A stretch of DNA of 64,000 nt from Psychrobacter sp. MF31 (GTDB lineage: Bacteria; Pseudomonadota; Gammaproteobacteria; Pseudomonadales; Moraxellaceae), in the NCBI RefSeq assembly GCF_012847335.1, contig NZ_JABBDX010000003.1, forward strand, positions 186,001 to 250,000, read 5' to 3'. Below the pieces are notes generated by a model, which ran no database searches, was not told the origin of the DNA, and saw only the letters and a program-made list of their open reading frames with translations. Shown here one piece after another: positions 47,030 through 55,732 of the stretch (position 1 is the stretch's first letter; each line of letters starts with the position of its first letter). The translations under genes were made by a program, and so were the position numbers.

Positions 47030-47944
47030 ATGGCAAGCAATGATTTGGATAACGCAGCAAGCGCTCAAGCTCGGCTGTATATTGTCGCCACCCCAATTGG
47101 CAACTTGCAGGATATGACGCCGCGCGCTATAAGCGTGCTAAAAGAGGTCGCTATCATTGCTTGCGAGGACACGCGAACCTCAAAAAAGCTGCTTGATCAT
47201 TTTAATATCGCCACCAAACAATTGGCAGACGAGACAGGAAGCGCCCATCAAAAACTTTGGGCGTATCATGAGCACAACAGCGCCGTGCAAACGCCCAAGC
47301 TGATTGAAATGATTCAAAATGGTCATTCGGTGGCGCTGATTAGTGATGCCGGAACGCCTCTTGTCAGCGATCCTGGATTTCAGTTGGTTCAAGCAGCTCA
47401 CGCAGCAGGTGTGACCGTATCACCAATTGTTGGCGCGTCAGCCGCGATTGCCGCGCTGTCAGTGGCAGGATTGCCCTCTGACCGTTTTAGCTTTATTGGT
47501 TTTTTACCGGCAAAAGCGCATGGCAGACAAAAGCAGTTAGAAGCGCTTAAATCTCGAACTGAAACGCTCATTTTTTATGAAGCGCCGCACCGAATCGTGG
47601 CAAGCCTTGAGGATTTAGCAAGCGTTTTTGGCGAGGCTCGCCCGATTACTTTTTGCCGTGAGTTGACCAAAACTTTTGAAACCGTTCATAAATCAACGCT
47701 CAAAGCGCTACTTGAGTTTGTAAAAAATGATAACAATCAACAGCGCGGCGAAATTGTGCTGGTGGTGAGCGGCGCTCAGCAAGAAGACGATAACGCGGAC
47801 AGTGTCGATAAGCTGCTGATCAGATTGCTTCAAGATTTAAGCGTAAAAAAAGCCGCTGCCCTTGCCGCCGATATGACTGGAATGAAAAAAAACAGCTTGT
47901 ATCAGCGCTTGCTTGAGCTACAAGAAAAAGACCAAAACTTGTAA
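47030..47944 (+). CDS. rsmI: 16S rRNA (cytidine1402-2'-O)-methyltransferase
   Basis: SAM-dependent tetrapyrrole-methylase-fold enzyme that modifies C1402 in the decoding centre. About 304 residues from the ATG at 47030, which has GGTGA upstream; an ATG at 47018 is also in frame. Motifs are LYIVATPIGNLQDMTPRA, IACEDTRTSKKLL, ALISDAGTPLVSDPG and VGASAAIAALSVAGLP. Divergent from yraN. Confidence 0.97.
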   Translation: MASNDLDNAASAQARLYIVATPIGNLQDMTPRAISVLKEVAIIACEDTRTSKKLLDHFNIATKQLADETGSAHQKLWAYHEHNSAVQTPKLIEMIQNGHSVALISDAGTPLVSDPGFQLVQAAHAAGVTVSPIVGASAAIAALSVAGLPSDRFSFIGFLPAKAHGRQKQLEALKSRTETLIFYEAPHRIVASLEDLASVFGEARPITFCRELTKTFETVHKSTLKALLEFVKNDNNQQRGEIVLVVSGAQQEDDNADSVDKLLIRLLQDLSVKKAAALAADMTGMKKNSLYQRLLELQEKDQNL

Positions 47945-47993
47945 CGTATTTATTTTAATTTAACTTTTATTTCACTTATTTTAGGAGACGGTC

Positions 47994-49019
47994 ATGTTTG
48001 ATGTGATGGCGATTGGCAATGCGTTAGTGGACCATGAGTTTGTGTTAAGCGATGCTGAACTTGAGGAAACTGAACTGACGCGCGGCAACATGACCCTTGC
48101 CAATTTTGAGGAGCAGCAACAGCTTTTGGCGTATTTTCAACTCGCCAATATCGCGCCATCTAAGCAAGCGGGCGGCGGTTCGGCGGCAAATACCATGTTT
48201 GCCTTTGCAAGCTTGGGCGGAAAGCCGTTTTATGCTTGCCGCGTTGGCGATGACGCTCAAGGTCAGTTTTATCTCAATGATTTAAACCAAGCCGGCGTTG
48301 CCACTTCCGAAAAATCCATTCATCAAGGCGGCGTGACTGGCTCTTGCGTGGTGGCGGTCACCAATGACGGCGAGCGCACGATGCAAACCTATCTTGGCAC
48401 CTCAAGCGAGATTGGCGCGGATAATGTGGACTTTGACGCGCTTATCCAAGCGGACTGGCTATATTTGGAGGGCTATTTGGCAATGTCTGAAAGCATCCAA
48501 CCTGCCATGACGCAGCTTCGTCAGCAAGCAGGGCTTCACGGCACCAAAATTGCGCTCAGCTTTGCTGACCCTGCGGTAGTCAAGTTTGCCAAAGACGGAC
48601 TGCTCAATATGCTTGGCAATACCGTTGAAGTGATTTTTTGCAACAGCGAAGAAGCGCGATTATTTACCAATGAACAGCCGCTCAAAGCTGCCGCAAGCGC
48701 GCTGCTTGAGTATTGCAATATTGCCGTTATCACTGATGGCGCAAATGGCGCATTGATTGCGCAAAAATCGGCTCAAAATGCAGACCTTGAACCCAACTTT
48801 TTTGACATTCCAACACCTGTCGTTAATCATGTCATCGATACCAACGGCGCAGGCGACAATTATGCTGGCGCCTTTTTATTCGGCTTATCACAGCATTACA
48901 GCCTTCATGAATGCGGTCGCCTTGCCAGCGAAGTTGCTGCACAAGTGATTGGGCAATTTGGTCCCCGACTTGACTCAAGCGACTATCAAGACATTTCGCG
49001 CCGTGTTTTGGTCGCTTAA
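47994..49019 (+). CDS. PfkB-family carbohydrate/nucleoside kinase (adenosine kinase-like)
   Basis: 341 residues. The PfkB signature near the C-terminus, DTNGAGDNYAGAFLFGL, holds the catalytic Asp and anion hole. The N-terminal di-Gly region is KQAGGGSAANTMFAFASLGG, and TYLGTSSEI follows. Proteins with this pattern in Moraxellaceae and Pseudomonas are usually called adenosine kinase or ribokinase-like; the exact substrate is not decided by sequence. It follows rsmI by 49 bases and may share its transcript. Strong AGGAGACGGTC site. Confidence 0.88.
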   Translation: MFDVMAIGNALVDHEFVLSDAELEETELTRGNMTLANFEEQQQLLAYFQLANIAPSKQAGGGSAANTMFAFASLGGKPFYACRVGDDAQGQFYLNDLNQAGVATSEKSIHQGGVTGSCVVAVTNDGERTMQTYLGTSSEIGADNVDFDALIQADWLYLEGYLAMSESIQPAMTQLRQQAGLHGTKIALSFADPAVVKFAKDGLLNMLGNTVEVIFCNSEEARLFTNEQPLKAAASALLEYCNIAVITDGANGALIAQKSAQNADLEPNFFDIPTPVVNHVIDTNGAGDNYAGAFLFGLSQHYSLHECGRLASEVAAQVIGQFGPRLDSSDYQDISRRVLVA

Positions 49020-49068
49020 CGACTTTTAGATCAGCTTTAAAACTGCTTTTTAATCCTTTATAAAAACA

Positions 49069-49101
49069 ATAAAAAAACCCATCGCCATGATGGGTTTTTT
49101 T
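49069..49101. terminator. Bidirectional terminator between the PfkB kinase gene and the metY-like gene
   Basis: AAAAAAACCCATC pairs with GATGGGTTTTTTT around GCCAT, between convergent genes. Confidence 0.9.
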
Positions 49102-49124
49102 ACTATGAGCTTGATAAAGCAAAG

Positions 49125-50447
49125 TTAAGCAGCGGCGAGCGCTTGCTCCAAATCAGCTTTGATATCATCAATATGTTCAATGCCAATCGACAAGCGAACC
49201 ATATCTTCGCTGACCCCTGCCTGCTCAAGCTCTTGACCATTGAGCTGACGGTGCGTCGTCGTTGCCGGATGACAAGCCAACGATTTGGCATCACCAATAT
49301 TCACCAAGCGGGTGATCAATTTGAGCGCATCAATAAAGCGACCACCTGCTTCGCGACCACTGCCCTCACCGCTGCTTTTAACACCAAACGTTAAAATCGC
49401 AGACGGCGTGCCTTTCATATATTTTTGCGCAAGCTCAAAGTCTGGATGATCGGGAAGTCCGGCGTATTTCACCCAAGCCACTTTGTCATGACCTTTTAAA
49501 TATTCGGCAACCGCTTGCGCGTTTTCAACGTGGCGCTCCATTCGCAGGCTTAACGTTTCAATCCCTTGTAAAATGCTAAAGGCGTTTAATGGACTCAGTG
49601 CGGCGCCCATATTTCGCAAAGGCGCAACGCGAGCGCGAGCAATGAATGCTGCCGCGCCAATATCTTTGACAAAATTTACCCCATGATAACTGGCATCCGG
49701 CGTATTTAGCAGCGCAAATCGCTCCGGATAATTGCCCCAAGCAAAGTTACCACTGTCTACAATCGCGCCACCAATTGACGTCCCCGTTCCGCTCATATAT
49801 TTGGTCAGCGAGTGAACCACGATGTCCGCGCCAAAGTCAAACGGTCGGCAAAGCGCAGGCGTCGCTACCGTATTATCAATCACCACCGGAACGCCAAACT
49901 CATGAGCAATATTGCTTAGCGCTTGAATATCAATGATATTACCAAGCGGGTTGCCGATACTTTCGGCAAATATCAGCTTGGTCTTATCATCGATCAAATC
50001 GCGGATGGCTTCAGGATTTTGATAATCAAAAAAGCGCACCTCAATGCCTTGTCGCGGCAATGCATGGGCAAATAAATTATACGTGCCACCATAAAGCGTT
50101 GATACGGCAACGATATTGTCGCCCGCCTCGCAAATGGTTTGGATGGTATAGGTGATTGCCGCCATTCCGGAAGCAACGGCAAGCGCGCCAATGCCGCCTT
50201 CAAGCGCTGCCACGCGCTCCTCAAGTACTGCATTGGTTGGGTTCATAATTCGGGTATAAATGTTGCCTTGAACCTTTAAATCAAACAAATCTGCGCCATG
50301 CTGAGTGTTATCAAACGCATACGAGCTGGTGTGATAAATGGGCACAGCAACGGCTTTGGTGGTGACTTCCGGCGTGTAGCCCGCGTGGATGGCAAGCGTT
50401 TCTAAATGCTGCATTTGGGCTGGGTTGTCAGGTTGTCCGTTACTCAT
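49125..50447 (-). CDS. metY: O-acetylhomoserine aminocarboxypropyltransferase/sulfhydrylase (MetY type)
   Basis: PLP enzyme of the Cys/Met metabolism family that makes homocysteine from O-acetylhomoserine and sulfide. About 440 residues from the ATG at 50447 (TAAGGACAACATA upstream); a longer frame to 50519 is not conserved. The PLP Lys is in VHSLTKYMSGTGTSIGG. The N-terminus HLETLAIHAGYTPE, LYGGTYNLFAHALPR and the large size (over 420 residues, versus ~380-400 for MetB/MetC) favour MetY. Stands alone; direct sulfhydrylation is inferred. Confidence 0.92.
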   Translation of the reverse strand: MSNGQPDNPAQMQHLETLAIHAGYTPEVTTKAVAVPIYHTSSYAFDNTQHGADLFDLKVQGNIYTRIMNPTNAVLEERVAALEGGIGALAVASGMAAITYTIQTICEAGDNIVAVSTLYGGTYNLFAHALPRQGIEVRFFDYQNPEAIRDLIDDKTKLIFAESIGNPLGNIIDIQALSNIAHEFGVPVVIDNTVATPALCRPFDFGADIVVHSLTKYMSGTGTSIGGAIVDSGNFAWGNYPERFALLNTPDASYHGVNFVKDIGAAAFIARARVAPLRNMGAALSPLNAFSILQGIETLSLRMERHVENAQAVAEYLKGHDKVAWVKYAGLPDHPDFELAQKYMKGTPSAILTFGVKSSGEGSGREAGGRFIDALKLITRLVNIGDAKSLACHPATTTHRQLNGQELEQAGVSEDMVRLSIGIEHIDDIKADLEQALAAA

Positions 50448-50609
50448 TATGTTGTCCTTAAAAAATGATTGATAGTATGCAGTTAAAATTTTGTTATAAA
50501 AAAAAGCTGAAGTTATCATACCCCAGCTTCTTTATGATTAAAACCGCTATTCAATGCCGATTTTATGCCAAATCAAACTAACGCTTATTGACCAACGCTC
50601 AGTTATAGC

Positions 50610-51272
50610 TTATTTATAATACGCGTTTTCCGTCCGTGTGTGATCGGTTTCATCAACCACTTGGGTCAACTCAGGAATTTGCTGTTTTAATTGTACCTCA
50701 ACACCTTGACGAAGCGTCATATCGACCGCCGAGCAGCCTTGACAGCCGCCGCCAAATTTAAGCACCGCCGTCAGCCCAATGCCGTCCTCTTCAATCAGCT
50801 CTAACAGCTCGACCATCCCGCCATGAGCCGCCAAGTTTGGATTGATTTCCGATTGCAGCACATAATTGATGCGCTCCTCAACGCTGGCGTCCGCGCCGAC
50901 TTTTGGCACTTTAGAATTGGGCGCGCGAAAGGTCAGCTGACCCCCAAAGCGGTCTTTGTTATAATCAATCACCGCATCTTCCAAATACGGCACCGAGGGC
51001 GCGTCAATAAACGCTGAAAAGTGATCATAATCCAAGCGCAAATCGGCAGTATCTTCCTCGCCTGGCTGATTGTACGCCATGCAGCACTCAGCTCGCGGTG
51101 TTCCAGCGTTTTCAACAAAAATACGAACGCCAATACCATCGGTATTTTGCTTGGCGAGCAGATCGGCAAGATAGCCTTGCGCCGATTCGGTGATGGTGAT
51201 GTTGCTTTTAATGTCGCTTTGCTCTAAATCAAGCGCAGAAACCGCGTCGTCAGGTTGGGCATGGTCGGTCAT
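50610..51272 (-). CDS. nfuA: Fe/S biogenesis protein NfuA
   Basis: About 220 residues from the ATG at 51272 (AAGGATTCAAA upstream). The N-terminal A-type-like domain lacks the usual cysteine set and serves target binding. The C-terminal NifU-like domain has the cluster-binding CxxC in [15 protein letters not shown]. NfuA delivers [4Fe-4S] clusters to targets such as aconitase, especially under oxidative stress or iron limitation. Confidence 0.96.
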   Translation of the reverse strand: MTDHAQPDDAVSALDLEQSDIKSNITITESAQGYLADLLAKQNTDGIGVRIFVENAGTPRAECCMAYNQPGEEDTADLRLDYDHFSAFIDAPSVPYLEDAVIDYNKDRFGGQLTFRAPNSKVPKVGADASVEERINYVLQSEINPNLAAHGGMVELLELIEEDGIGLTAVLKFGGGCQGCSAVDMTLRQGVEVQLKQQIPELTQVVDETDHTRTENAYYK

Positions 51273-51550
51273 TTTGAATCCTTGGTAATTCATTGATAAC
51301 TGACAGCCAACAGCTGCGTTATCAAGCAAAATAAGGGTAAAGTAAGCAAATTGCGCTTACTTTCTTTATCAATATTATAAGGGCTATTTTTGCGCAATCA
51401 AGATACAATTCCGACCTTGCTACTGTGAATTTAACTAACGCGTTCTTATTAACACCGCGCTAAGCAGTTACGCAATTGCAAAAATGACAGAAAACTTGCC
51501 GCCGCCAAGCGCTTTAAAAATAATAACAGCCCAATAAAAAGGATCATGCC

Positions 51551-52600
51551 ATGACCAAATCCAGCAAAATGTCTGCAAAACCTTACCGCTATTTGGTCTT
51601 TATTGGGCGCTTTCAGCCATTTCATTTGGGTCACAAAGCGGTCATTGATGCGGCGCTTGAAAAGGCTGATGAGGTGATCGTACTCATCGGATCAGCAAAC
51701 GAGCCGCGAAGCTTTCGCAATCCGTTTACCACTTGCGAGCGTGAGCAAATGATTTTGGGCGCGTATTCAGAAACAGACGTCAAGCGCATTCATTGCGTAC
51801 CCTTAGCTGACGCGCTTTATAACGACACGCGCTGGCTAAAAAACGTCCAAACGACAGTGCTGAGCGTCACTGAGGATTTAAACAACAATATCGGCATCAT
51901 TGGCTATTTAAAAGACCGCTCCTCGTATTATTTGGCGCTGTTTCCGCATTGGGGCGCAGAGTCGGTTGCCAACTACCAAAACCTATCAGCAACCCCACTT
52001 CGCAAAGCGTATTTGTTGGGTCAAAAATCTATCGATGACTTAAACAATGAGCCAATCCCAGATTCCACATGCAAGTTTTTAACAGAATTTGCAACAACCG
52101 ACGACTTTAAAACCCTAAATGATGAAGCAAACTTTGTTGCCGATTACAAAAGCCAATGGCAAGCGGCGCCCTACCCGCCAATTTTTGCAACGGTTGACGC
52201 GGTTGTCGTTCAGTCGGGTCATATCTTGCTTGTTGAGCGCGGCGGCGACTTAGGCAAGGGTCAGTGGGCGCTTCCGGGTGGTTTTCTCAATCCTAACGAG
52301 GCGCTGATTGACGCTTGTCTTCGCGAGCTGATTGAGGAGACGCAAATTGAGGTCTCCAAAAACGAGCTCAAGCAAGCTTATCAGCGCCAGTTGACCTTTG
52401 ATGACCCTGACCGCTCACCACTTGGTCGCGTCATTACCCAAGCGTTTTATTTTGAATTAGCCAGTAAAGAAAAAGGCTTACCGAAAATCAAAGGCAGTGA
52501 TGATGCCGCACGCGCTTTTTGGCTGCCGCTTGCTAAGCTTGACTCAAAAAGAATATTTCAAGACCATTTAGCCATTATTCAAAAACTGCTTGGGATTTAA
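51551..52600 (+). CDS. Bifunctional NMN adenylyltransferase / Nudix hydrolase
   Basis: 349 residues with two domains. The N-terminal ~185 residues are a nucleotidyltransferase with FIGRFQPFHLGHKAVI (the GRFQPxHxGH signature) and RSFRNPFTTCEREQMI, of the NadM type. Residues ~210-345 form a Nudix domain with the box GFLNPNEALIDACLRELIEE, which keeps the key RE..EE residues. Fused NadM-Nudix proteins are known from Francisella and cyanobacteria (slr0787) and couple NAD synthesis with ADP-ribose hydrolysis. This implies an NMN-based NAD salvage route. The SGNH hydrolase gene follows only 2 bases later. Confidence 0.93.
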   Translation: MTKSSKMSAKPYRYLVFIGRFQPFHLGHKAVIDAALEKADEVIVLIGSANEPRSFRNPFTTCEREQMILGAYSETDVKRIHCVPLADALYNDTRWLKNVQTTVLSVTEDLNNNIGIIGYLKDRSSYYLALFPHWGAESVANYQNLSATPLRKAYLLGQKSIDDLNNEPIPDSTCKFLTEFATTDDFKTLNDEANFVADYKSQWQAAPYPPIFATVDAVVVQSGHILLVERGGDLGKGQWALPGGFLNPNEALIDACLRELIEETQIEVSKNELKQAYQRQLTFDDPDRSPLGRVITQAFYFELASKEKGLPKIKGSDDAARAFWLPLAKLDSKRIFQDHLAIIQKLLGI

Positions 52601-52602
52601 TC

Positions 52603-53367
52603 ATGGCAAAATCTTTGACTCTGCTAAAACACACCGCCCTTGCGCCCATTTATCTATACCAAGCAAAGCAGGTCAAAAAATCAGCCCTTCGCTTGCCTGA
52701 ACCCAAAGGCGAGCGGCAAGGAACGCTTATTATTGATAGCAGCTTGCCAACTGTGCAAATGCTAAATCTTATGATTGTCGGTGATTCGTCAGCGGCGGGC
52801 GTGGGCTGTGAGTTGCAAACTGAAGGCTTAGCGCAAAATTTAGCGAACAATCTACAAGCCCTTTTTTTTGACCATGCCACCACCAATTATAGCGCCATCC
52901 ATTGGTCGCTTAATGCCAAATCGGGCGACAGTAGCTTTGATTTACTTAAGCGGTTGTTTGTTATGCCTAAGCAGTCGGTTGAGGTGATGGTCATTTGCAT
53001 TGGCGTGAACGATGTCACCAAAAATATCAGCAAGCTTCAGTGGCAAAAAAATATCGCTGAGATTATCGCCATAAGTCAGCGCAAATTTGGCGCGCGCTTT
53101 ATTATTTTTTCAAGTTTACCGCCAATGAGCGACATGCCTGCCTTGCCATCACCGTTAAATCAGCTGTTGGAAAATAAAGCTCAGCAACTTGATACTGAAT
53201 TACAGCAGATTTGCGAAAGTAAAAAAGGCGTCTATTATTTCGCGCCAACGCTGACTGATAAGCAAGCATTAAGCACGATGTTTGCAACTGATGGTTTTCA
53301 CCCAAGTCCAAAAGCTTATGGCGTTTGGGCAGGCCAGCTTGCTGATTATATAGTGAATTTTGTATAA
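52603..53367 (+). CDS. SGNH/GDSL-type hydrolase
   Basis: 254 residues. SGNH blocks are visible: block I LNLMIVGDSSAAGVG (nucleophile Ser after GD), block III CIGVNDVTKN (Gly/Asn) and block V ATDGFHPSPKAYGVWA (Asp-x-x-His dyad). There is no obvious Sec signal; the N-terminus is weakly basic. An esterase or lipase-like role is likely, with the substrate unknown. It starts 2 bases after the NadM-Nudix stop with GGGAT as ribosome binding site, so it is translationally linked to it, a pairing without an obvious metabolic reason. Confidence 0.85.
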   Translation: MAKSLTLLKHTALAPIYLYQAKQVKKSALRLPEPKGERQGTLIIDSSLPTVQMLNLMIVGDSSAAGVGCELQTEGLAQNLANNLQALFFDHATTNYSAIHWSLNAKSGDSSFDLLKRLFVMPKQSVEVMVICIGVNDVTKNISKLQWQKNIAEIIAISQRKFGARFIIFSSLPPMSDMPALPSPLNQLLENKAQQLDTELQQICESKKGVYYFAPTLTDKQALSTMFATDGFHPSPKAYGVWAGQLADYIVNFV

Positions 53368-53383
53368 ACCTAATATAGGGATG

Positions 53384-53447
53384 CTAGGATGAATTTTTTG
53401 CCGCCTCTGTGAGCTTGGCAGCAGCGAGCGAGAAAAATTCATACTAG
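53384..53447. repeat. Long imperfect inverted repeat (hairpin element)
   Basis: The arms CTAGGATGAATTTTT (left) and AAAAATTCATACTAG (right) pair nearly perfectly, and an inner TGCCGCC (53399-53405) pairs with GGCAGCA (53417-53423) with one mismatch. The whole would form a hairpin of about 64 bases just after the SGNH gene. It lacks the compact GC stem plus T tail of a normal terminator and looks like a small dispersed palindromic element. Only this copy is in the window. Confidence 0.65.
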
Positions 53448-53523
53448 GGCGTCGAAAAAAGCGTATCTGTTTTGTTTAGAATTTACTATATAGCTTTCTT
53501 GGACTCAACATTTTTAATTGATC

Positions 53524-53910
53524 TCATAACAACCATTCTGGTTCATCGTCCCAAAATTGTTTAGGAGTTGCATATCCCTCATTTTCAATAAATGGAAGCC
53601 AACCATGGTCATTAAAGAATAAATTCAATGATAAAACCTTATAGTTTGTTTTATCAATATATTTGATCGATATAAGCCCATATTGATAGTAAGTATACTC
53701 CCCTCCTGCACCAGATGGCGCTCTATCATTCAAAGCATTTATTGACCAGTTCTTTAATGTACCTTCTATTTTAGTATGAGTAGTGACGAACTCTACAAGG
53801 AATTTATCTCCTCGAACTTTGCACAAGCAAGGAATATCACTAATTTCTTTGAAAGGAATAGGTTCGTCAATACAAATAACTTCTCGTGAAAAGTCTACCT
53901 TTAAAATCAT
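53524..53910 (-). CDS. Hypothetical protein, AT-rich, unrecognised family
   Basis: 128 residues, MILKVDFSREVICIDEPIPF to FWDDEPEWLL; no family recognised. It is acidic, with no signal peptide or membrane helix, and rich in aromatic residues near the middle (GEYTYYQYGL) and C-terminus (NDHGWLPF). The C-terminal PKQFWDDEPEWLL is Trp/acid-rich. The ribosome binding site AGGAG lies 8 bases before the ATG, so it is probably translated. Base composition and codon use are more AT-rich than in the neighbouring genes, which suggests acquisition. Small acidic solitary proteins like this are often immunity or accessory proteins, but nothing here proves that. Confidence 0.6.
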   Translation of the reverse strand: MILKVDFSREVICIDEPIPFKEISDIPCLCKVRGDKFLVEFVTTHTKIEGTLKNWSINALNDRAPSGAGGEYTYYQYGLISIKYIDKTNYKVLSLNLFFNDHGWLPFIENEGYATPKQFWDDEPEWLL

Positions 53911-54055
53911 TTTACTTACTCCTAATGATTTATGCTTCGCTACCTGTCCTAAATAAACTAAGCTGAAGAAGCGAACTTAACTTAATAGCTGTTAATTAGA
54001 CAAGGCAATAATAACAACTTATAGTTGCATAATAAAATTGGACATCATGTAAGGG
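53911..54055. other. AT-rich spacer
   Basis: No gene seen. It contains the small palindrome CAACTTATAGTTG at about 54013-54026 and would carry the promoter of the 53524-53910 gene on the minus strand. Confidence 0.4.
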
Positions 54056-54256
54056 CTACAATAAATTCATGAAAATGCCAAAGCGACTATTGAGAGTATT
54101 GGTAACACTTATAGCTTTATGAATTCAGGCAACGGCAGCTTTTCTGAATTCTTGATTTGGCGAGAAGACTTTGACGAAAGAATTAAAAAAAATGAAGTAT
54201 TAATGACATTAAGAAATAAAATAACCAGTTTGATAGCAAGTGTTGATGATAATTGA
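54056..54256 (+). pseudogene. Possible fragment of a broken coding frame
   Basis: An open frame without a good start runs to a TGA at 54254-54256 and reads like real protein: IESIGNTYSFMNSGNGSF and SEFLIWREDFDERIKKN. The only internal ATG (54119) would give 45 residues, without a ribosome binding site. Upstream in the same frame is a stop. I infer the C-terminal remnant of a lost gene, or chance; the family is unknown. It lies in the same AT-rich patch as the hypothetical gene at 53524-53910. Confidence 0.3.
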
Positions 54257-54313
54257 TTCAATAGTTTTAAGCATTCAGTCTCAAAAGTATGGCTAAAACC
54301 AAAAAAATCTAGC

Positions 54314-54348
54314 CAAAAAAAAGCCACTGACATTTCAGCGGCTTTTTT
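54314..54348 (-). terminator. Terminator of the L31 gene
   Basis: AAAAAAGCC-A-CTGA pairs with TCAG-C-GGCTTTTTT around CATT, with T and A runs at both sides, 21 bases after the rpmE2 stop on the minus strand. Confidence 0.85.
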
Positions 54349-54369
54349 AGCAATAAGGTAAAAGCCAGC

Positions 54370-54639
54370 TTATTCAGCGGCTTTTTTCTTACGGCTACCA
54401 AACGCGCCAAAGCGTTTGTTGAAGCTTGCCACACGACCTTCGGTTGATGCTTTACGCTGCTCACCGGTGTAAAATGGGTGCGATGCGCTTGAGATATCAA
54501 GAGGATAATATGGGTATTCTTTGCCTTCATATTCACGAGTGGCTTTGGTTTTAACCGTTGAACGAGTCAAAAAGTAAACGTCAGCGTTGGTGTCGTGAAA
54601 TAAAACGTCGTGGTAATCAGGATGGATATCGTTGCGCAT
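54370..54639 (-). CDS. rpmE2: 50S ribosomal protein L31 type B
   Basis: 89 residues starting [20 protein letters not shown]. The ATG at 54639 is the conserved start; a longer frame to 54732 is unconserved. It lacks the CxxC zinc cysteines of type A L31 and has the [19 protein letters not shown] region typical of type B. In organisms with both forms, the zinc-free one replaces the zinc form in zinc starvation, often under Zur. No clear Zur palindrome is visible upstream, so this may be the only L31. Confidence 0.96.
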   Translation of the reverse strand: MRNDIHPDYHDVLFHDTNADVYFLTRSTVKTKATREYEGKEYPYYPLDISSASHPFYTGEQRKASTEGRVASFNKRFGAFGSRKKKAAE

Positions 54640-55025
54640 AATACACTCTCTTAAGTCCGGTGAGCTTGGCTCAAACTGAGGCACTAAGGACATTGTCAAT
54701 CTAGCAAAAAAGTCACCAAACAATTTTGGCACTCACCACCACATTGATGCACGCTTAGCCTTCCCCAGCGGGAAAAATAAATCGCGATTTTAACGGTTTT
54801 AGAAAAAAGTTGCAAGAAATTTGCGTCTGATAAAACTCTATTGTTAAGAATATCACATAAATAAACAGACATTATTAAGTATTTATAGTATAAATTTGAT
54901 AATTTACTGCCGCTGTTTTAACCGCTATATTGTTAAATAGGCATTGTTGTTAAAACAAGCATTAACTTATGATTCGATTAATTCATTATTCTGTCTTTTT
55001 CCCTCAAACTTTTAAGGATGCCATC
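54640..55025. other. Divergent intergenic region between rpmE2 and the yceI-like gene
   Basis: No gene supported. AT-rich with several TATA-like strings around 54880-54900, presumably holding the promoters of both flanking genes, but no pair of -35 and -10 boxes is convincing. Confidence 0.4.
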
Positions 55026-55625
55026 ATGAAATTAATGAGCAAACCCTTTCTTAACACCTTAGCAGGCGTAAGCTTACTGCTGGCAACCGCTGCCAATGCC
55101 GCGCTACCCACCCAATGGCAGCTTGACAACTCGCACACGCGCGTGGGCTTTTCGGTGGAGCATTTAGGATTTTCGACCACCATGGGGCATTTTGATAAAG
55201 TTAGCGGAACGCTTAACTACAACATCAAAACCCCCAATAAAACGTCGATGAACTTTGTCATTGACACGGGTAGCATCAACACCGCTTTTGAAGCTCGCGA
55301 CAATCATTTGCGCTCAGAAGAGTTTTTTAACGTTAAAAAATACCCAACGATGACCTTTAAATCCACCAAGGTTAATTTTTATAACCCACAGCAAGCTAAA
55401 GTTACGGGCGATTTGACTTTACTTGGGGTGACCAAACCAGTAACGCTTGATGTGACCTTGAAAAAAATTGCCAACAGCCCGATGACCAAAAAGCCGGTCA
55501 TTGGCTTTCGTGCCACGGGCATAATTGATCGCACTGCTTTTGGAATGAAAGCCTTTGCTGATGGCATCACCACCAAAGTACCCATTCAAATCGATGGCGA
55601 ATTGGTCGAAAAAACAGGAAAATAA
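55026..55625 (+). CDS. YceI-family periplasmic protein
   Basis: About 199 residues from the ATG at 55026 (AAGGATGCCATC upstream). A Sec signal peptide ends at ATAANA (residue 25). The mature domain is the YceI lipocalin-like barrel: WQLDNSHTRVGFSVEHLGF, then FDKVSGTL, LTLLGVTKPVTLDV and IDRTAFGM. Family members bind isoprenoid or polyprenoid lipids and are induced by base or stress in E. coli. The exact ligand is unknown. It ends at a strong terminator and is convergent with the lipoprotein gene beyond. Confidence 0.92.
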   Translation: MKLMSKPFLNTLAGVSLLLATAANAALPTQWQLDNSHTRVGFSVEHLGFSTTMGHFDKVSGTLNYNIKTPNKTSMNFVIDTGSINTAFEARDNHLRSEEFFNVKKYPTMTFKSTKVNFYNPQQAKVTGDLTLLGVTKPVTLDVTLKKIANSPMTKKPVIGFRATGIIDRTAFGMKAFADGITTKVPIQIDGELVEKTGK

Positions 55626-55671
55626 GCCACTCGGCGATTTTTAAGCAAAGTGGGTGATCGTTAAATCAAAT

Positions 55672-55704
55672 AAAAAACAGCACTCTAAGTTGCTGTTTTT
55701 TTTT
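55672..55704 (+). terminator. Terminator of the yceI-like gene
   Basis: AAAAAACAGCA pairs with TGCTGTTTTTT around CTCTAAGT, followed by a run of Ts. May also serve the convergent lipoprotein gene. Confidence 0.88.
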
Positions 55705-55732
55705 GCTAAGTCTAAATGTTTAGCGCTAAATC

